Shown here piece by piece: positions 42,316 through 52,391 of a stretch of 64,000 nucleotides of DNA. Position 1 is the stretch's first letter, and every line of letters starts with the position of its first letter. The DNA comes from Diadophis punctatus similis. Taxonomy: Eukaryota; Chordata; Lepidosauria; Squamata; Dipsadidae. A program made the position numbers and the translations under genes. The notes beneath the pieces are model-generated. The model had not been told where the DNA came from and searched no databases. It worked only from the letters and a program-made list of their open reading frames with translations. The DNA lies in assembly GCA_023053685.1 (NCBI GenBank), contig JALIGW010000040.1, forward strand, positions 248,001 to 312,000. Reading direction: 5' to 3'.

Positions 42316-42836
42316 GAACATTAGGAATACTCTAAGAAAACTACAGACTAATAAGCCTGACATCAATATCTGGGAAGATCCTGGAAAAGATAATCAAGCA
42401 ACAGATCTGTGAACACCTAGAAACAAGCAGAGCTATTATTAGAAGCCAACATGGGTTTTTCAAAAACAGATCATGGCAGACAAACTTTATTGCATTCTTT
42501 GACAAACTGACAAAATTAGTGGACCAGTGAAATGCTGTGGACATAGTATATTTGGACTTCAGCAAGGCATTTGACAAAGTAGACCACAGCCTACTTCTTG
42601 GTAAGATAGAACAATGTGGAATAGACAGCATCACCACCAGATGGATTCATAATTGTGTGGCTAACTGCACTCAATAAATAATCCTCAATGGTACATCAAC
42701 ATGGCGAAAAGCATGCAGTGGGGTACCTCAAGTTTCTGTCTTAGGTCCAGTACTCTTCAACACAAATGCTCTAGATGAGGGGAAAGAAGGGGGACTCATC
42801 AAATTTGCAGATTGGGGGGAATAGCAACACTTTAGA
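42316..42836 (+). pseudogene. CR1 LINE RT core fragment
   Basis: Translation with several stops shows ISLTSISGKILEKIIKQQI, SQHGFFKNRSWQTNFIAFFD, motif A YLDFSKAFDKVDHSLL, motif [16 protein letters not shown] and a decayed motif C (KFADWGE). Stops replace residues near 42527 and 42674. Part of the RT core only. Confidence 0.8.
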
Positions 42837-43140
42837 ACCTAGTGTCAGATCTGCCCCAGTTTGATCCCCTAGGGAAGTAAAACTCTCGACTCTATTTGAT
42901 TGACACGAAAGGTACTTTTACTGAGAGATGCTGATTGCATTAGAGTCAGGAGGAATCTGAAGTTCCCACGCATCACTACAAAACTAACCCCTTGGTTGCC
43001 CCATTATTCCCCCCATAGTCCATCCATCTGCAACCAATCCAGCACTGCTGAGATATTTTGGGAAGCGCTAAGGTGTTTAGACTGGTGAAGTTCCACTCTC
43101 AGGGTAAACAACCTTGAAAATGCCAGCATGGACCGGATTC
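42837..43140. other. Possible inverted LTR end, otherwise unassigned
   Basis: Starting near 42842 (TGTCAGATCTGCCCC) the complement resembles the end of a retroviral-type LTR, but there is no partner copy, TATA box or duplication to support it. Confidence 0.25.
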
Positions 43141-43278
43141 CAAAATGTTGGAAATAAGAAGAAATTTCCTGACAGTGAGAGCAATTAATCAATGAAACAG
43201 TATACCTCCCAGAGTCGTGGTTGCTTGACAACCAGGATAATATAAAGTCTTCTGCCTTGGGCGATGTTTGGACTAGGA
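43141..43278 (+). pseudogene. CR1 LINE 3' end, left of hAT insertion
   Basis: GGAAATAAGAAGAAATTTCC then CAGTGAGAGCAATTAATCAA code for the RRNFLTVRAINQ block at the CR1 C-terminus. The 3' UTR is interrupted at 43278 and continues at 43825 with AGAAGATCTCCAAGTTACCT. Confidence 0.72.
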
Positions 43279-43824
43279 CAGTGATGGCAAACCTTTTTGG
43301 CACCGAGTGCCCAAACTGGAATGCGTGTGCATGTGCGTGCATGTGCATGCGCAGGAACGCCGGAAACCTGAAGACCAGCTGGCCTGTGCATGCATGCCTG
43401 TTTTTTGGCTGTTTTTGGCCATTTGGGGGGCCATAACCCTAACCCGAAAAACACCCTGAAAACACCCTGAAAAAGGCCCCCAAAAGGCCCCCAAATGGCC
43501 CAGAAAACAGCCTGGAAAACAGCCTGTTTTTGGCCATTTTTGGGCTGTTTTGGGGGCTGTTTTCAGGCCATTTTCCAGGCTGTTTTCTGGACCAAAAATG
43601 GCCTGAAAGTGGCCCAAAAATAGCCCCAAAACATCTTGAAAACAGCCCCCAAAAAGCCCCCAAACGGCCCAGAAAACAACCTATTTTTGGCCATTTTGGG
43701 GGGCGTTTTTGGGCTGTTTTCTGGTGTTCCGGCGCCTGCTAAGACCAGCTGGCCAGTGTGCGTGCCCACAGAGAGGACTCTGTGTGCCACCTCTGGCACG
43801 CGTGCCATAGGTTTGCCATCACGG
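43279..43824. mobile_element. hAT-type MITE (CAGTGATGGC family)
   Basis: Ends CAGTGATGGCAAACC and GGTTTGCCATCACGG, flanks GACTAGGA (43271-43278) and GATTAGAA (43825-43832), 6 of 8 identical. The interior (43440-43730) is made of alternating GGCCCAGAAAACAGCCTG-type words and their complements, so it can fold extensively. Confidence 0.82.
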
Positions 43825-43861
43825 GATTAGAAGATCTCCAAGTTACCTTCTAATCCTATAA

Positions 43862-43915
43862 TTCTGTTCTGTTCTGTTCTGTTCTGTTCCGTTCCGTTCT
43901 GTTCTGATCTAAATA
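43862..43915. repeat. (TTCTG)n pentanucleotide at CR1 3' end
   Basis: About ten units of TTCTG with two TTCCG variants directly after the CR1 3' UTR end. Snake CR1-like LINEs are known to carry such tails, from which microsatellites grow. Confidence 0.9.
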
Positions 43916-44984
43916 AAATTGTTCCAAGATAATTCTTGCCACAGTTGCCATCTAGAAATCTAGATCTAGCAAGGGGAGACAGTAGAGATTCTAAGACTGC
44001 AGAAGAGATTTTTCAGGTAAATGTAACCTAAGAACAGGTTGCAACCACAGTCCGTGAACCTGGTTTCGTACTATCAGCATTTTATCCTGATATAATATAA
44101 AGTCCTGCAGTGTACAGACTCGTGGTTATATCCATTTCTCCCACTTCTAATAGCAGGTTTTTTCCCAACAGCAGAGGTAGTGGGATCACTGGAAATATTA
44201 CCAACCTTTTGCATACTGTAAGAAGTGTGGCTGTCCCCAGAATTAGACCTTTCTTAAATCATAAGACATTTTGTTTTGTGAAATGAGAGCCTAAGGAATC
44301 AGATACGAAGACTGTAGTTTTTTTTAAAAAAATGTGTTCAAATCTTATTTTTCAAAGTTAATTTGTGGAACTTGCTCATATTTTGTTTCTCTTCTCTTGG
44401 CTTTTGGTAGCACAAGGAAAACTGCCAGAGGAACCAGAAACTGACATTTGGAGGGGTTTTTAAAGATGAATTAGACATGTCCTTTTTCCTTCTTGACTAT
44501 TTCACCAAGAGTTTGATCCCAACAAAGCGGTCTGAGGAAGGTGACTTCAGGCAGACCCAGAATAGTCTCTTTGTCTCCGCTTTGCCCTTCTTCAGCCAGT
44601 TGAACTGGAAATGTTTGCTCTCTGGAGTAGGGCTAGGACACTGCCATCCTTCAGAGAGCATCGACCTGCCTCTGGGACAGTCAAAATAAATCCCACCTGA
44701 CAGGTACGTGAGGGTCTAATGCAAGAGTTCTTCATATACAGCTTGTGCACCAAAGTTCCTTCAGCATTTAGCATCTCAACTGGACGATGCTTGTCTGTAT
44801 GGATTTTTGTTGCCTCCACACAAGAGGGGAGGGTGAGGTTTTGGTCCTGGAGTTGTGCCAGATCTGGAAGCTGATATTTTAACCCTCCAACATCAGTTGT
44901 CATGTCTTCAAAGGGTGAGGAGATGGAAGATGACTTGACTCCAGTACCTTTCCTCAAATTGGCCAAGAGGGAATATGTTTTCAG
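43916..44984. other. Unassigned sequence with one minus-strand open frame
   Basis: No repeat ends recognised. The only notable open frame is 44592-44966 on the minus strand, listed separately. Confidence 0.4.
44592..44966 (-). CDS. Unrecognised 124-codon open frame
   Basis: ATG at 44966 (minus) to stop at 44592-44594. Product begins MANLRKGTGVKSSSISSPFE; it has ordinary amino-acid composition, four cysteines and no signal peptide, transmembrane segment or known motif that I can see. It is unlike the low-complexity frames elsewhere. It could be an exon-like remnant, part of an old transposon or chance. No neighbour supports a function. Confidence 0.15.
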   Translation of the reverse strand: MANLRKGTGVKSSSISSPFEDMTTDVGGLKYQLPDLAQLQDQNLTLPSCVEATKIHTDKHRPVEMLNAEGTLVHKLYMKNSCIRPSRTCQVGFILTVPEAGRCSLKDGSVLALLQRANISSSTG

Positions 44985-45234
44985 TTATCTGTTTATTTGT
45001 TTATTCATTTCTTTTACATTGCCCAACTCCAAAATGACTCTCAGTAAGTTTAAGAAACACAAAAACAATTATATATAAAAAGACATGGTCACCCAAATGG
45101 AACAAATAAAAAAACAACACCTTTTCCTATCAGTGCTAACCTAAAGGGTTCACTAAATATCTTAACCAAAGGCCAAAGGGAACAGCCAAATTTTTAGGGT
45201 TCACTTGAAGGCAGATAGGTTGGAGGGTCTATAC
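44985..45234 (-). pseudogene. Degenerate L2-like LINE, 3' part
   Basis: The T-rich tail (TTTGTTTATTCATTTC) and TTGCCCAACTCCAAAATGAC at 45015-45045 match the inverted 3' end of the L2-like LINEs. The body is very diverged. It is interrupted at 45235 by a hAT MITE. Confidence 0.45.
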
Positions 45235-45931
45235 CAAAGTTGGTGAACCTTTTCGGCACCAAGTGCCAAAACGGGAGCACGCATGCCAGAGGTGGGTTCC
45301 TTTCGGTTCGGACCAGTTCACCCAAACAGGTAGCGAACTGCTGGTGATGTCATGATGACATCATGGATCCAGTTCGGTTGGTGCCGGTTTGTGGGTGTCG
45401 CCATCTTTTTTTTGAATTTTTGAATTCTTTTTTCTTCTGTGCATGCACAGAAGCCGAGTTTCCGGCACTGTGCATGTGTCGCCATCTTGTTTTTGGCTTT
45501 TTTATTTTTTAATTTTTTTTACACTGCGCATGTGCGCACCCACGTGGCGCAGCCATGCGGCGCGGGAAGAAGCGAACCGGCAGCGAGGTAAGTTAGAACC
45601 CCCCCGACGTGCACGTGTGTGCACATGCCGGAAACCAGAAGAGCACCCGCCCGGTGCACATGCACGTGCCGAGAAGAGGATCTTCTGGTTTCTGGTGCGC
45701 GCATGCGCACTGGGCACCTGGTCTTCCGGTTTCTGGCATGCATGTGCACGTGAAGACCAGCTGGCCAGTGCACATGCGCATGCCAGAAACCAGAAGAACA
45801 TCTCGGTGCATGCATGCGCACCGGGCAGCTGCTCTTTCGGTTTCCAGCGCTCCATGAAGAGCAACGGGCGACAGCTTATGTGCCCGGAGAGATGGATCTG
45901 TGTGCCACTTCCGGCACAAGTGCCATCACGG
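45235..45931. mobile_element. hAT-type MITE with a second MITE inside
   Basis: Identical 8-bp flanks GTCTATAC (45227-45234, 45932-45939). The right end GTGCCATCACGG is clear; the left end CAAAGTTGGTGAACC is a decayed form of CAGTGATGGTGAACC. A different MITE is inserted at 45287-45606. Confidence 0.82.
45287..45606. mobile_element. Short MITE of the CAGAGGTGGGTTCC family
   Basis: About 320 bp: starts CAGAGGTGGGTTCCTTTCGG and ends GTAAGTTAGAACCCCCCC. The whole length matches 22826-23112 of the 14-kb nest (TTCTTCTGTGCATG palindrome, GGCAGCGAGGTAAGTTAGAA). Flanks ACGCATGC and a diverged counterpart suggest a duplication. Confidence 0.65.
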
Positions 45932-46499
45932 GTCTATACTAATCTCTAAGGAATATTTATTTCAAAAGTCAGGAGTTGGGACAGAAAATGTCTACTTCCT
46001 GGATCCTGCTAGATGACACTGGTTGATCAACCAGGCCTGAAACGAGCACCTCTGTCTGATTGAAAGGGACAGGCAGTCACTCTAAGTTACAGATGGTCCC
46101 TCAGACAGCTAAGCCCTATGCATGTAGGTTTTTGTAAGTAACAACCAGCACCTGGAAGCTTCCTGGTAAGCACTAAACTCACAAAACAGAGATGTTACAG
46201 GGACATAACTGTTTGTACCCCTGTGTTCTGGACCAGTTGTAACTTCTGAGATGACTTCAAGGGCAGAATCAAGGCATGAGAGTATCTGTGAAGAGAATCA
46301 CATTGTCCAGGCATAAATGCAACTGGCACAAAATGTATGCTCATGCGAAGGCCTTCCTAGCCACATCTCTTTGAGCACTCCCAGGGTGACCCCAGAACCA
46401 GGAGGACACTGAAGCATCCAGAGCCATTTTCTCTTGCTAAGATTATTCTTGAGTCTATTCTTCCTCCCCATTCACAGACTGAGAAAGAAGACTCTAAAG
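45932..46499 (-). pseudogene. Degenerate L2-like LINE, 5' part
   Basis: CTGGACCAGTTGTAACTTCT, CAAGGGCAGAATCAAGGCAT and ACCCCAGAACCAGGAGGACA are recognisable remnants of the inverted L2-like RT C-terminal region (compare 38930-39140). No open frame is left. Confidence 0.5.
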
Positions 46500-47108
46500 T
46501 AAGGTGACCAGATTTTAATATTTGTAAAGCGGGACACCATTGACGGGGGTGGGTGGGTTCTAGGGGAGCAAGACGGGAGGGGTCCATCTCTCTTATCCTG
46601 CAGCTTTGTGCACCCCCCCAAACACCCCCCCTTCATCACAGCCAGGGGTGGGTTCCTACTGGTGCGGGCTTGCCTGTTCGTCGCCGCAGAAGCTGGTGGC
46701 GTTCGTGGTGTGAGGCTTCCCCCTCCCGCTTTCCCCAGCCACCGGGATGCCGCCATTTGAGTTCTTTTGCCCTCTGTGCATGCGCAAAGCATTCTGCTTG
46801 CGCAGAGGGCAAAATAACGCAAATGGTGGCGTCCCGGCGGCTGGGGAAAGCGGGTGGGGGAAGCCTCACGCCGCGAACGCCACCAGCTTCTTCGGCTCTG
46901 CGGCGACGAACAGGCAAGACCGCTGCTGCCCCTCTCACTGCCCTCCCTCCCCGCCTGGCAGGAGGAGGCAGGCGAGGCAGGAGGCAGAGGGGTGTGCAGG
47001 GCAAATTCAAATTAAAAAAGCGGGACTTTTTTGAAACGCTGCGGGCCGCGGGACAAATTATTAAAAAGTGGGACTATCCTGCCAAAAGCGGGACGTCTGG
47101 TCACCTTA
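46500..47108. mobile_element. MITE with TAAGGTGACCAGA ends
   Basis: TAAGGTGACCAGA at 46500 and TCTGGTCACCTTA ending at 47108 are a perfect 13-bp inverted repeat; GCGGGACA-type repeats lie inside both ends. A convincing target duplication was not found. The interior carries a large hairpin (46666-46925), which begins next to a GGTGGGTTCCTACTGG block and may be a separate insertion. Confidence 0.7.
46666..46925. repeat. Perfect-looking long hairpin, arms about 95-110 bp
   Basis: Left arm 46666-46760 (GCCTGTTCGTCGCCGCAGAA...) pairs with right arm 46815-46921 (...CGGCGACGAACAGGCAAGAC). The centre is the CCATTT-GAGTTCTTTTGCCCTC module also found twice in the MITE at 40460-41056. Confidence 0.88.
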
Positions 47109-47370
47109 CAAAGGGAAGGGTTCCTGCCTCAGCCCTGAAGAAAAGAAGAGTGTGTATGTGTGTGATTGGAGACTCCCTAATAAAAGGGGGTAACAATCTG
47201 TTTACATGCTAGTTTCTCAAGAGAAATGTGCTGTTTTTTCTGGGAAATATATTTAGGATATAACAGAATGGTTTCAAAGACTCTTTAAGCCCATTCACAA
47301 ATGTTCCAGATTCATGGAAACAAATGACACAGGAAGGCATTTTTTTTTACTTCTTCATGATGAAAGATGA

Positions 47371-47586
47371 ACTTAGACTTATATACCTCTTCATAATGCT
47401 TTGCAGCCCTTACTGAGAAACTTACAGAGTCAGCCTCTTGCCCCCAATAATCTTGGTCCTAATTTTAACAACCTCAGAAGGATGGAAGGCTGAGTCAACC
47501 TTGAGCCTGTCAGGATCGAACTCCAGGCTGTGGACAGGGTTTGCCTGCAATATTGCATTCTAACTACTGTGCCACCAGGGCTCCTA
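47371..47586 (-). mobile_element. tRNA-derived squamate SINE
   Basis: Inverted copy of the family at 222-444: GATGGAAGGCTGAGTCAACC is the complement of the diagnostic body, and the head lies at 47530-47586 (GTGCCACCAGGGCTCC). Confidence 0.8.
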
Positions 47587-47734
47587 ATAGTCTATAAGTT
47601 GCTGAAGTTACTGTTTTTCTCCTGAAGTACCATAGTTTTATCAAGCTTCATCTTACAGAATACATAATAAACATAGTTGGAAAGGAGCTTGGAAGTCTTC
47701 TAATTCAACCCAGCTCAAGCAGGAGACCCTATAC

Positions 47735-48210
47735 CTGTGATGGTGAACCTATGGCATGTGTGCCACAGGTGGCACGCGGAGACATATCTCAGGGCACGCA
47801 AGGCGTTGCCCTATGCCAGCTGATTTTCGGCTTTCCAGAGGGCGGGGGAGGCCATTTTCACCCTCCCCAGGCTTCAGAAAGCCTCCAGAGCCTGTGGATA
47901 GTGAAAAACGGACCCAACGGGCCTACTGGAAGTTTGGAAGTGAACTTCCGGTAGGTCCATTGGGCCATTTTTCGCCTTTCGCAGGCTTCAGGAGGCTCTC
48001 CTGAAGCCTGCGGAGTGTGAAAAATGGTCCAACGAGCCTACTGGAAGTCCAGAGGCTTCAGTGAGGCCTGCGAGCATGCGTGTGGGGGTCAGCGTGGGGG
48101 CGTTGTGCGTGCATGCACGGGGGGAGGGCATTGCATTATGGATGTGGGCGTGCTATCGTGTGCGTGTGCGCCCTTTTGGCACCCGAGCAAAAAAAGGTTT
48201 GCCATCACTG
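47735..48210. mobile_element. hAT-type MITE in CR1
   Basis: Ends CTGTGATGGTGAACC and GGTTTGCCATCACTG; identical 8-bp flanks CCCTATAC (47727-47734, 48211-48218). 476 bp. Its interior has a GGCTTCAGGAGGCTCTCCTG palindrome near 47988-48010. Confidence 0.92.
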
Positions 48211-48603
48211 CCCTATACCATTCTGAAAAAATGGCTGTCCAAGCTCTTCTTAAAAACCTTCAGTGGTGAAGCACCCAGAACTTCTAGAGGCAAACTGTTC
48301 CACTGGTTAATAGTTCTATCAGGAATTTTCTCCTTAATTATATGTTGGTTCTCTCCTTAATTAGCTTGCATCCATTACTTCTTGTCCTGCCTTCTGATGC
48401 TTTGGTCAATCCTTTCTTCTCTGTTCAGATATGGGAAAACTGCTATCATGTCAACCCTAGCTCTTCTCTTCATTAGATTATATCCACCTATTTCTTTCAA
48501 TTGTTCATCATTTGGTTTAGCCTTTAAACGTCATCTTTGTTGCTCTTCTCTGCACTCTTTCTAGGATCTCATCATCTTTTTTGTATTGTGGTGACCAGAA
48601 TTT

Positions 48604-48670
48604 ATTTTATTTATTTATTTATTTAAATGGATTTCTATGCCGCCCAACTCCCAGGGGACTCTGGGCGGCT
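48604..48670 (-). mobile_element. L2-like LINE, extreme 5' truncation (about 67 bp)
   Basis: Inverted 3' tip of the L2-like LINE: TTTATTTATTTATTTAAATG then CTATGCCGCCCAACTCCCAG and GGGCGGCT. CR1 sequence is continuous across it (GTGGTGACCAGAATT...GGACTCAGTATCCC). Confidence 0.75.
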
Positions 48671-49336
48671 TTGGACTCAGTATCCCAAGTGTGGTCTCAT
48701 CAGTGCTATCATTTCACATGATCCTGAAACTATCCTTCTGTTGATGCAGCATAGGACTGCATCAGCTTTTTTGGAAGCTGTATCACATTGCTGACTCACA
48801 CTTCAGTGGTGATCTACTAGGACATCTAGATCCCTCTCACAGTAGCTGTTCTTGAGCCAGTTACTGCCTATTCTATACTTGTGCATTTGGTTTTTCCTGC
48901 CTATGTGAGGATTTTACAATTCAGGACTTTACACTGCTGAATTGCATCTTATTGGACAGGGCCCAGTGTTCAACTCTGTCAACATCCTTCTGAATCTTGA
49001 GTCTATCTTCCAAAGTCTTAGCACTTCCCCCCAGTTTGATATCATCTGCAAATTGGATGAGCTCCCCTTCTATATTTTCATCTAAGTCATTTATAAAGAT
49101 GTTGAAGAGCACTGGGCTTAAGGTAGAACCTTAAGCTACCCCACTGCATGCTTCATGTAGATATTGCTCCATTGAGGACTACATGCTGGATGCAGATGGC
49201 CAGCTAATTGCAAATCAATCTGGTGGTGATGCTACCTAACCCACATTGTTCTATCTTATCAAGAAGTAGGCTGTTTTGTCAAATGCCTTATTGAAGTCCA
49301 AGCATATTATGTATTTCACTGGTCGACTAAGAACAC

Positions 49337-49553
49337 TGTTATGTATTAAGGTTAATACTGAAGTTAAACTGTTTACACCAAGGTCCGCTTTGCAGAGTGG
49401 GAAAATAGAGATCACTGATTGGTTGAACCAGCCGACAGCCCTCTATATAAGAGAGAGCCATCAGGCTGGTTCCTTTGCTGGATCTGACTGTATTCAATAA
49501 AGAACTGTTAGTCACTATTCTGCCTCCAGCCTCTTCAGTACCAGAACTTAACA
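49337..49553 (+). repeat. Gypsy-B 5' LTR
   Basis: TGTTATGTATTAAGG to AACTTAACA. TATA box TATATAA at about 49444-49450 and polyadenylation signal AATAAA at 49498-49503. Directly followed by TTGGCGATGAAGGTGGGA, a primer-binding region typical of gypsy elements. Confidence 0.95.
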
Positions 49554-49672
49554 TTGGCGATGAAGGTGGGATACTGAAGAGGAATTCAGAGCAAACCCGA
49601 AGATCCAGCCTGGCGGGAAATGCAAATGATGGCCATTTTGCGCTGCAAATTCAAACCGCCCTCTAGCAAGCC

Positions 49673-50131
49673 ATGACAACGTTCCACCCGCTAACTCCTT
49701 TCAACCCGCCCAAAGAAAACTGGGGGTCCTACATGACAAGATTCCGGTGCTTTCTAGAGGCAAACAACCTGCAAGGTCTCACCGATAATAGGAAGTGAGC
49801 CCTGTTTATTGAGATGGGGAATCAATAAACCAATACCTTGCGGCCCTGAGAAAAGCTGCTATGCACTGTGATTTCTGCGATCTTAACGACGTTCTGTTGG
49901 ACCAGCTAATTTGTGGGGTCCAAGACATCCGACTACAGCGAAGGCTCTTGGCCAAGGCTAATGTCACACTCCAAACGGCATTAGACGAAGCCAGAGCCAC
50001 TGAGTCGTCTAACAAGGCTGCAGAGTCACTGCACCGCCGGAGCACACCCACTCCAAGGAAGCAGACTTCTGAAGTCCACGAGACACAGTGCCACGATGAC
50101 CCCAATGACAGCGAAGACGAGGAGGTCTACC
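49673..50131 (+). pseudogene. gag: Gypsy-B gag, N-terminal part
   Basis: ATG at 49673; product begins MTTFHPLTPFNPPKENWGSY, the usual start of this gypsy gag (FNPP-ENW motif, then FRCFLEANNL). A stop occurs at about 49797. The open frame 49861-50130 gives FCDLNDVLLDQLICGVQDIR and an acidic end DDPNDSEDEEVYPG. It is interrupted at 50132 by a hAT element. Confidence 0.8.
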
Positions 50132-51883
50132 CAGGGGTGAAATATGAAAATTTCCCCTACCGGCTCTGTGGGCGTGGCTTGGTGTGGGCAGGTCATGTGA
50201 CCAGGTAGGCGTGGCCAACTTGATGTCACTCACATCACTCACTGTTAGATCCAGGAGCTGCACATTCTGAAGCACATTCTGTCCTTCTGAAGCCTCCAGC
50301 GCTTTGAGTTTCCCTCCGCCGTCTGGATTGACTGCCCAAGCAAACCTCGGAGCCTTCTCTTGCCCTGCTCTCCATCCTGGAGGGCCATGCATCCCCCCGC
50401 CAATCCACCTTACAAACCGCCCACCCCATTTCTGCAAAGGCAGACCCCCCTTCAGGGTGATCCAAAGAGGGGAGGGAGATGCTGTAGAAAAGGCAGCCTT
50501 CCACCTGTGCCTCCCGTGCCGGCTCAAAACATTACACAGTGTCGCAACAATTTTTAATTTAAAAGGAAAAAAGTGTGTGTGTGGGGGGGGAAGCTGCAGT
50601 CGTCCTTCTGCAGAAAATGGCCATTCCCTGAGCTAAGAAGGCAAGAAGCTGCAGCTCGGCTCACCAATTCCTAGGACTATCCCGAATGGTATTTGGCGCA
50701 GAGAGGGCGGCTCCCCCTCGCAATCCCCCTTTCCCTCGGCACTTTGACTTTCCATGGCCCGCCGGCCTGAAAGCCAGGTCGGACCACTATAAGGCCACTT
50801 CCCCGCTTCTCAGCGGTGGCTGCTGTGCCGGCGACCACAGGACCCTCCTCCTCCTCCTTCCCCAACTTCTCCCTCATCTTTCTTCCTTCTCCCGCCACAA
50901 AATGAAAGCAAACAGCGGCGGGGTTACTTCGGGCAGGCGAACATCTGCAGCCAGGTGGGTAGCGAGAGCGGCCAGAGCAGCGGCAGTGGCCCCTTCCATG
51001 CGCAGCGCATGGAGGTGGTGAAGGCAGGCAAGGCAGCCACAACACGCTTGTTGCTGGGGAGGCATGGTGATCGCTCAGCCAGGGCGGCCTCAGCAGTGGC
51101 TGCATCGGCCACTCCGCCCATGCCATGTCATGCTCCGGCCGGCTGCATGACTACAAGTGGGGCGACATGGCGAAAATGAAGGGCTACCCACACACCTGGG
51201 TAAGCACTGCCACCCAGGCTGAAGGGAGAGCTCCGCAGCTCCGCAAGCTGGCTACGGGGAAACCGGGAAGGCCACATGGAAGGCAGGAAAGCATGTCAGG
51301 GCTGCAGGGAAGGAAGTAGGCTGCTACCTTCCTTCCCCTCTGCCCTGACATGCTTTCCTGCCTTTCACATGGTGTTCCGCTTGCCTGCCTTCGAAAGCTG
51401 GCTACGGGGAAACCGGGAAGGCCACGTGGAAGGCAGGAAAGCATGTCAGGGCTGCAGGGAAGGGAGTAGGCTGTTACCTTCCTTCCCCTCTGCCCTGACA
51501 TGCTTTCCTGCCTTCCACATGGCATTCCGCTTCTTCCTCCCCCCTGCCAGCGTTGGCCTTACCTGCTGTTGCTGCTGCTATGGGGCTGAGTCTGAGAACG
51601 GCAGGAAACAGCAAGTGTAAAAGGCCCAAAAGGCTGGAAAAGGCAAGCGGATGTCCCAGGGCTGCTGCACATGCGCACTGCATCTACCGCAGCCCTCTTC
51701 CGGTGTGGACACGTGTCCTACCACATGTGCAGTGCCGGGACATCTGCTTGCAGGGCGAGCGAGCAGCAAGTGCAGGGTACAGGGGCGTGGCCAGCCAGCC
51801 ATCACTGGCGGCTCGGCAAACCAGGGGCAGCCATTGTTACCAGTCCGCCCGATCCGGTCCGAACCAGGAGCATTTCACCCCTG
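50132..51883. mobile_element. hAT-type element (CAGGGGTGAAAT ends), 1752 bp, in Gypsy-B gag
   Basis: Inverted ends CAGGGGTGAAAT and ATTTCACCCCTG; identical 8-bp flanks GGTCTACC (50124-50131, 51884-51891). The left part has CCTACCGGCTCTGTGGGCGT, as in the fragment at 18160-18267. It contains a CpG-rich stretch, a tandem hairpin repeat (51240-51530), and no transposase domain that I can recognise. Open frames up to 149 codons in it overlap on both strands. Confidence 0.92.
51240..51530 (+). repeat. Two tandem hairpin units in the hAT element
   Basis: Unit 1 (about 51246-51390) and unit 2 (51396-51530) each start GCTGGCTACGGGGAAACCGG. Within each, GGAAGGCAGGAAAGCATGTC is followed about 75 bp later by its complement (GACATGCTTTCCTGCCTT). 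Units differ at only a few positions. Confidence 0.88.
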
Positions 51884-51891
51884 GGTCTACC

Positions 51892-52330
51892 GCACGGATT
51901 GGCACCAAGGGTTCGAGGCGCAAAAGCTTAAGCCATGCCTCAGGGTTCGAGGCGCAAAAGCTTAAGCCATGCCTCAGTTGTGGGGGACCGCACCTAAGAA
52001 GCTCCTACCAATTCAGAGACGCAATCTGCTGCCATTGCAATAAGTTGGGACACATTGCCAGGGCCTGTAGAGTGGTTTTGCAAAATCAAAAATCCGCCAC
52101 TAGAGAGCCAGGGCGAGAAGACCAGTGGAGAGGCTCCAAACGCGAGCAACCGAGACTGACACAGCGGCCCAAATACCGGCGACCCACTGAGGCAAATCAA
52201 ATGGCTAGTACACATAATAACAAGAAACTGATTGTCATGGTGCTCCTGGAAGGATCTCCCTGCGAGATGGAGATAGACACTGGCTCGTCTATCTCCATAA
52301 TGTCCTGGAAAAGGCCATTCCAAGCCTAAG
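51892..52330 (+). pseudogene. gag: Gypsy-B gag zinc knuckles and protease
   Basis: After the hAT element gag resumes. A 34-bp tandem duplication (51909-51942, 51943-51976) precedes the cysteine-rich part: CLSCGGPHLRSSYQF and CCHCNKLGHIARAC, a canonical second CCHC knuckle. The protease signature MEIDTGSSISIM lies near 52265-52300, and the frame ends at a stop at about 52329. Confidence 0.8.
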
Positions 52331-52391
52331 ACAGAGACAACTACAAGTACAACCACTTCGCATCAACGACTACCAAGGGAACCAGATTTCT

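Larger units (their letters stand above)
47668..49336 (-). pseudogene. CR1 LINE, RT and 3' end, with nested insertions
   Basis: The minus strand carries motif A region remnants near 49310-49270, then LFNIFINDLDENIEGELIQF and FADDIKLGGSAKTLED (motif C, 49112-48921), then the C-terminal and 3' UTR parts to 47668 (GGAGACCCTATAC near 47723). A hAT MITE (47735-48210), an L2-like LINE tail (48604-48670) and Gypsy-B (49337-55656) interrupt it; its sequence resumes at 55657. Both Asp of FADD are kept but the frame has many stops. Confidence 0.85.

Noticed and set aside
42842..43000. End of a retroviral LTR in inverse orientation
   Set aside because: Only a TGTCAG start and a weak similarity; no partner LTR, duplication or coding region.
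46553..47212. 219-codon plus-strand open frame
   Set aside because: It runs through a MITE and its long hairpin; the complementary arm is also open, as expected for a GC-rich palindrome.
50009..51179. GC-rich cluster of open frames as a CpG-island gene
   Set aside because: It lies entirely inside a hAT element with an 8-bp duplication, frames overlap on both strands, and no splice-supported product is visible.
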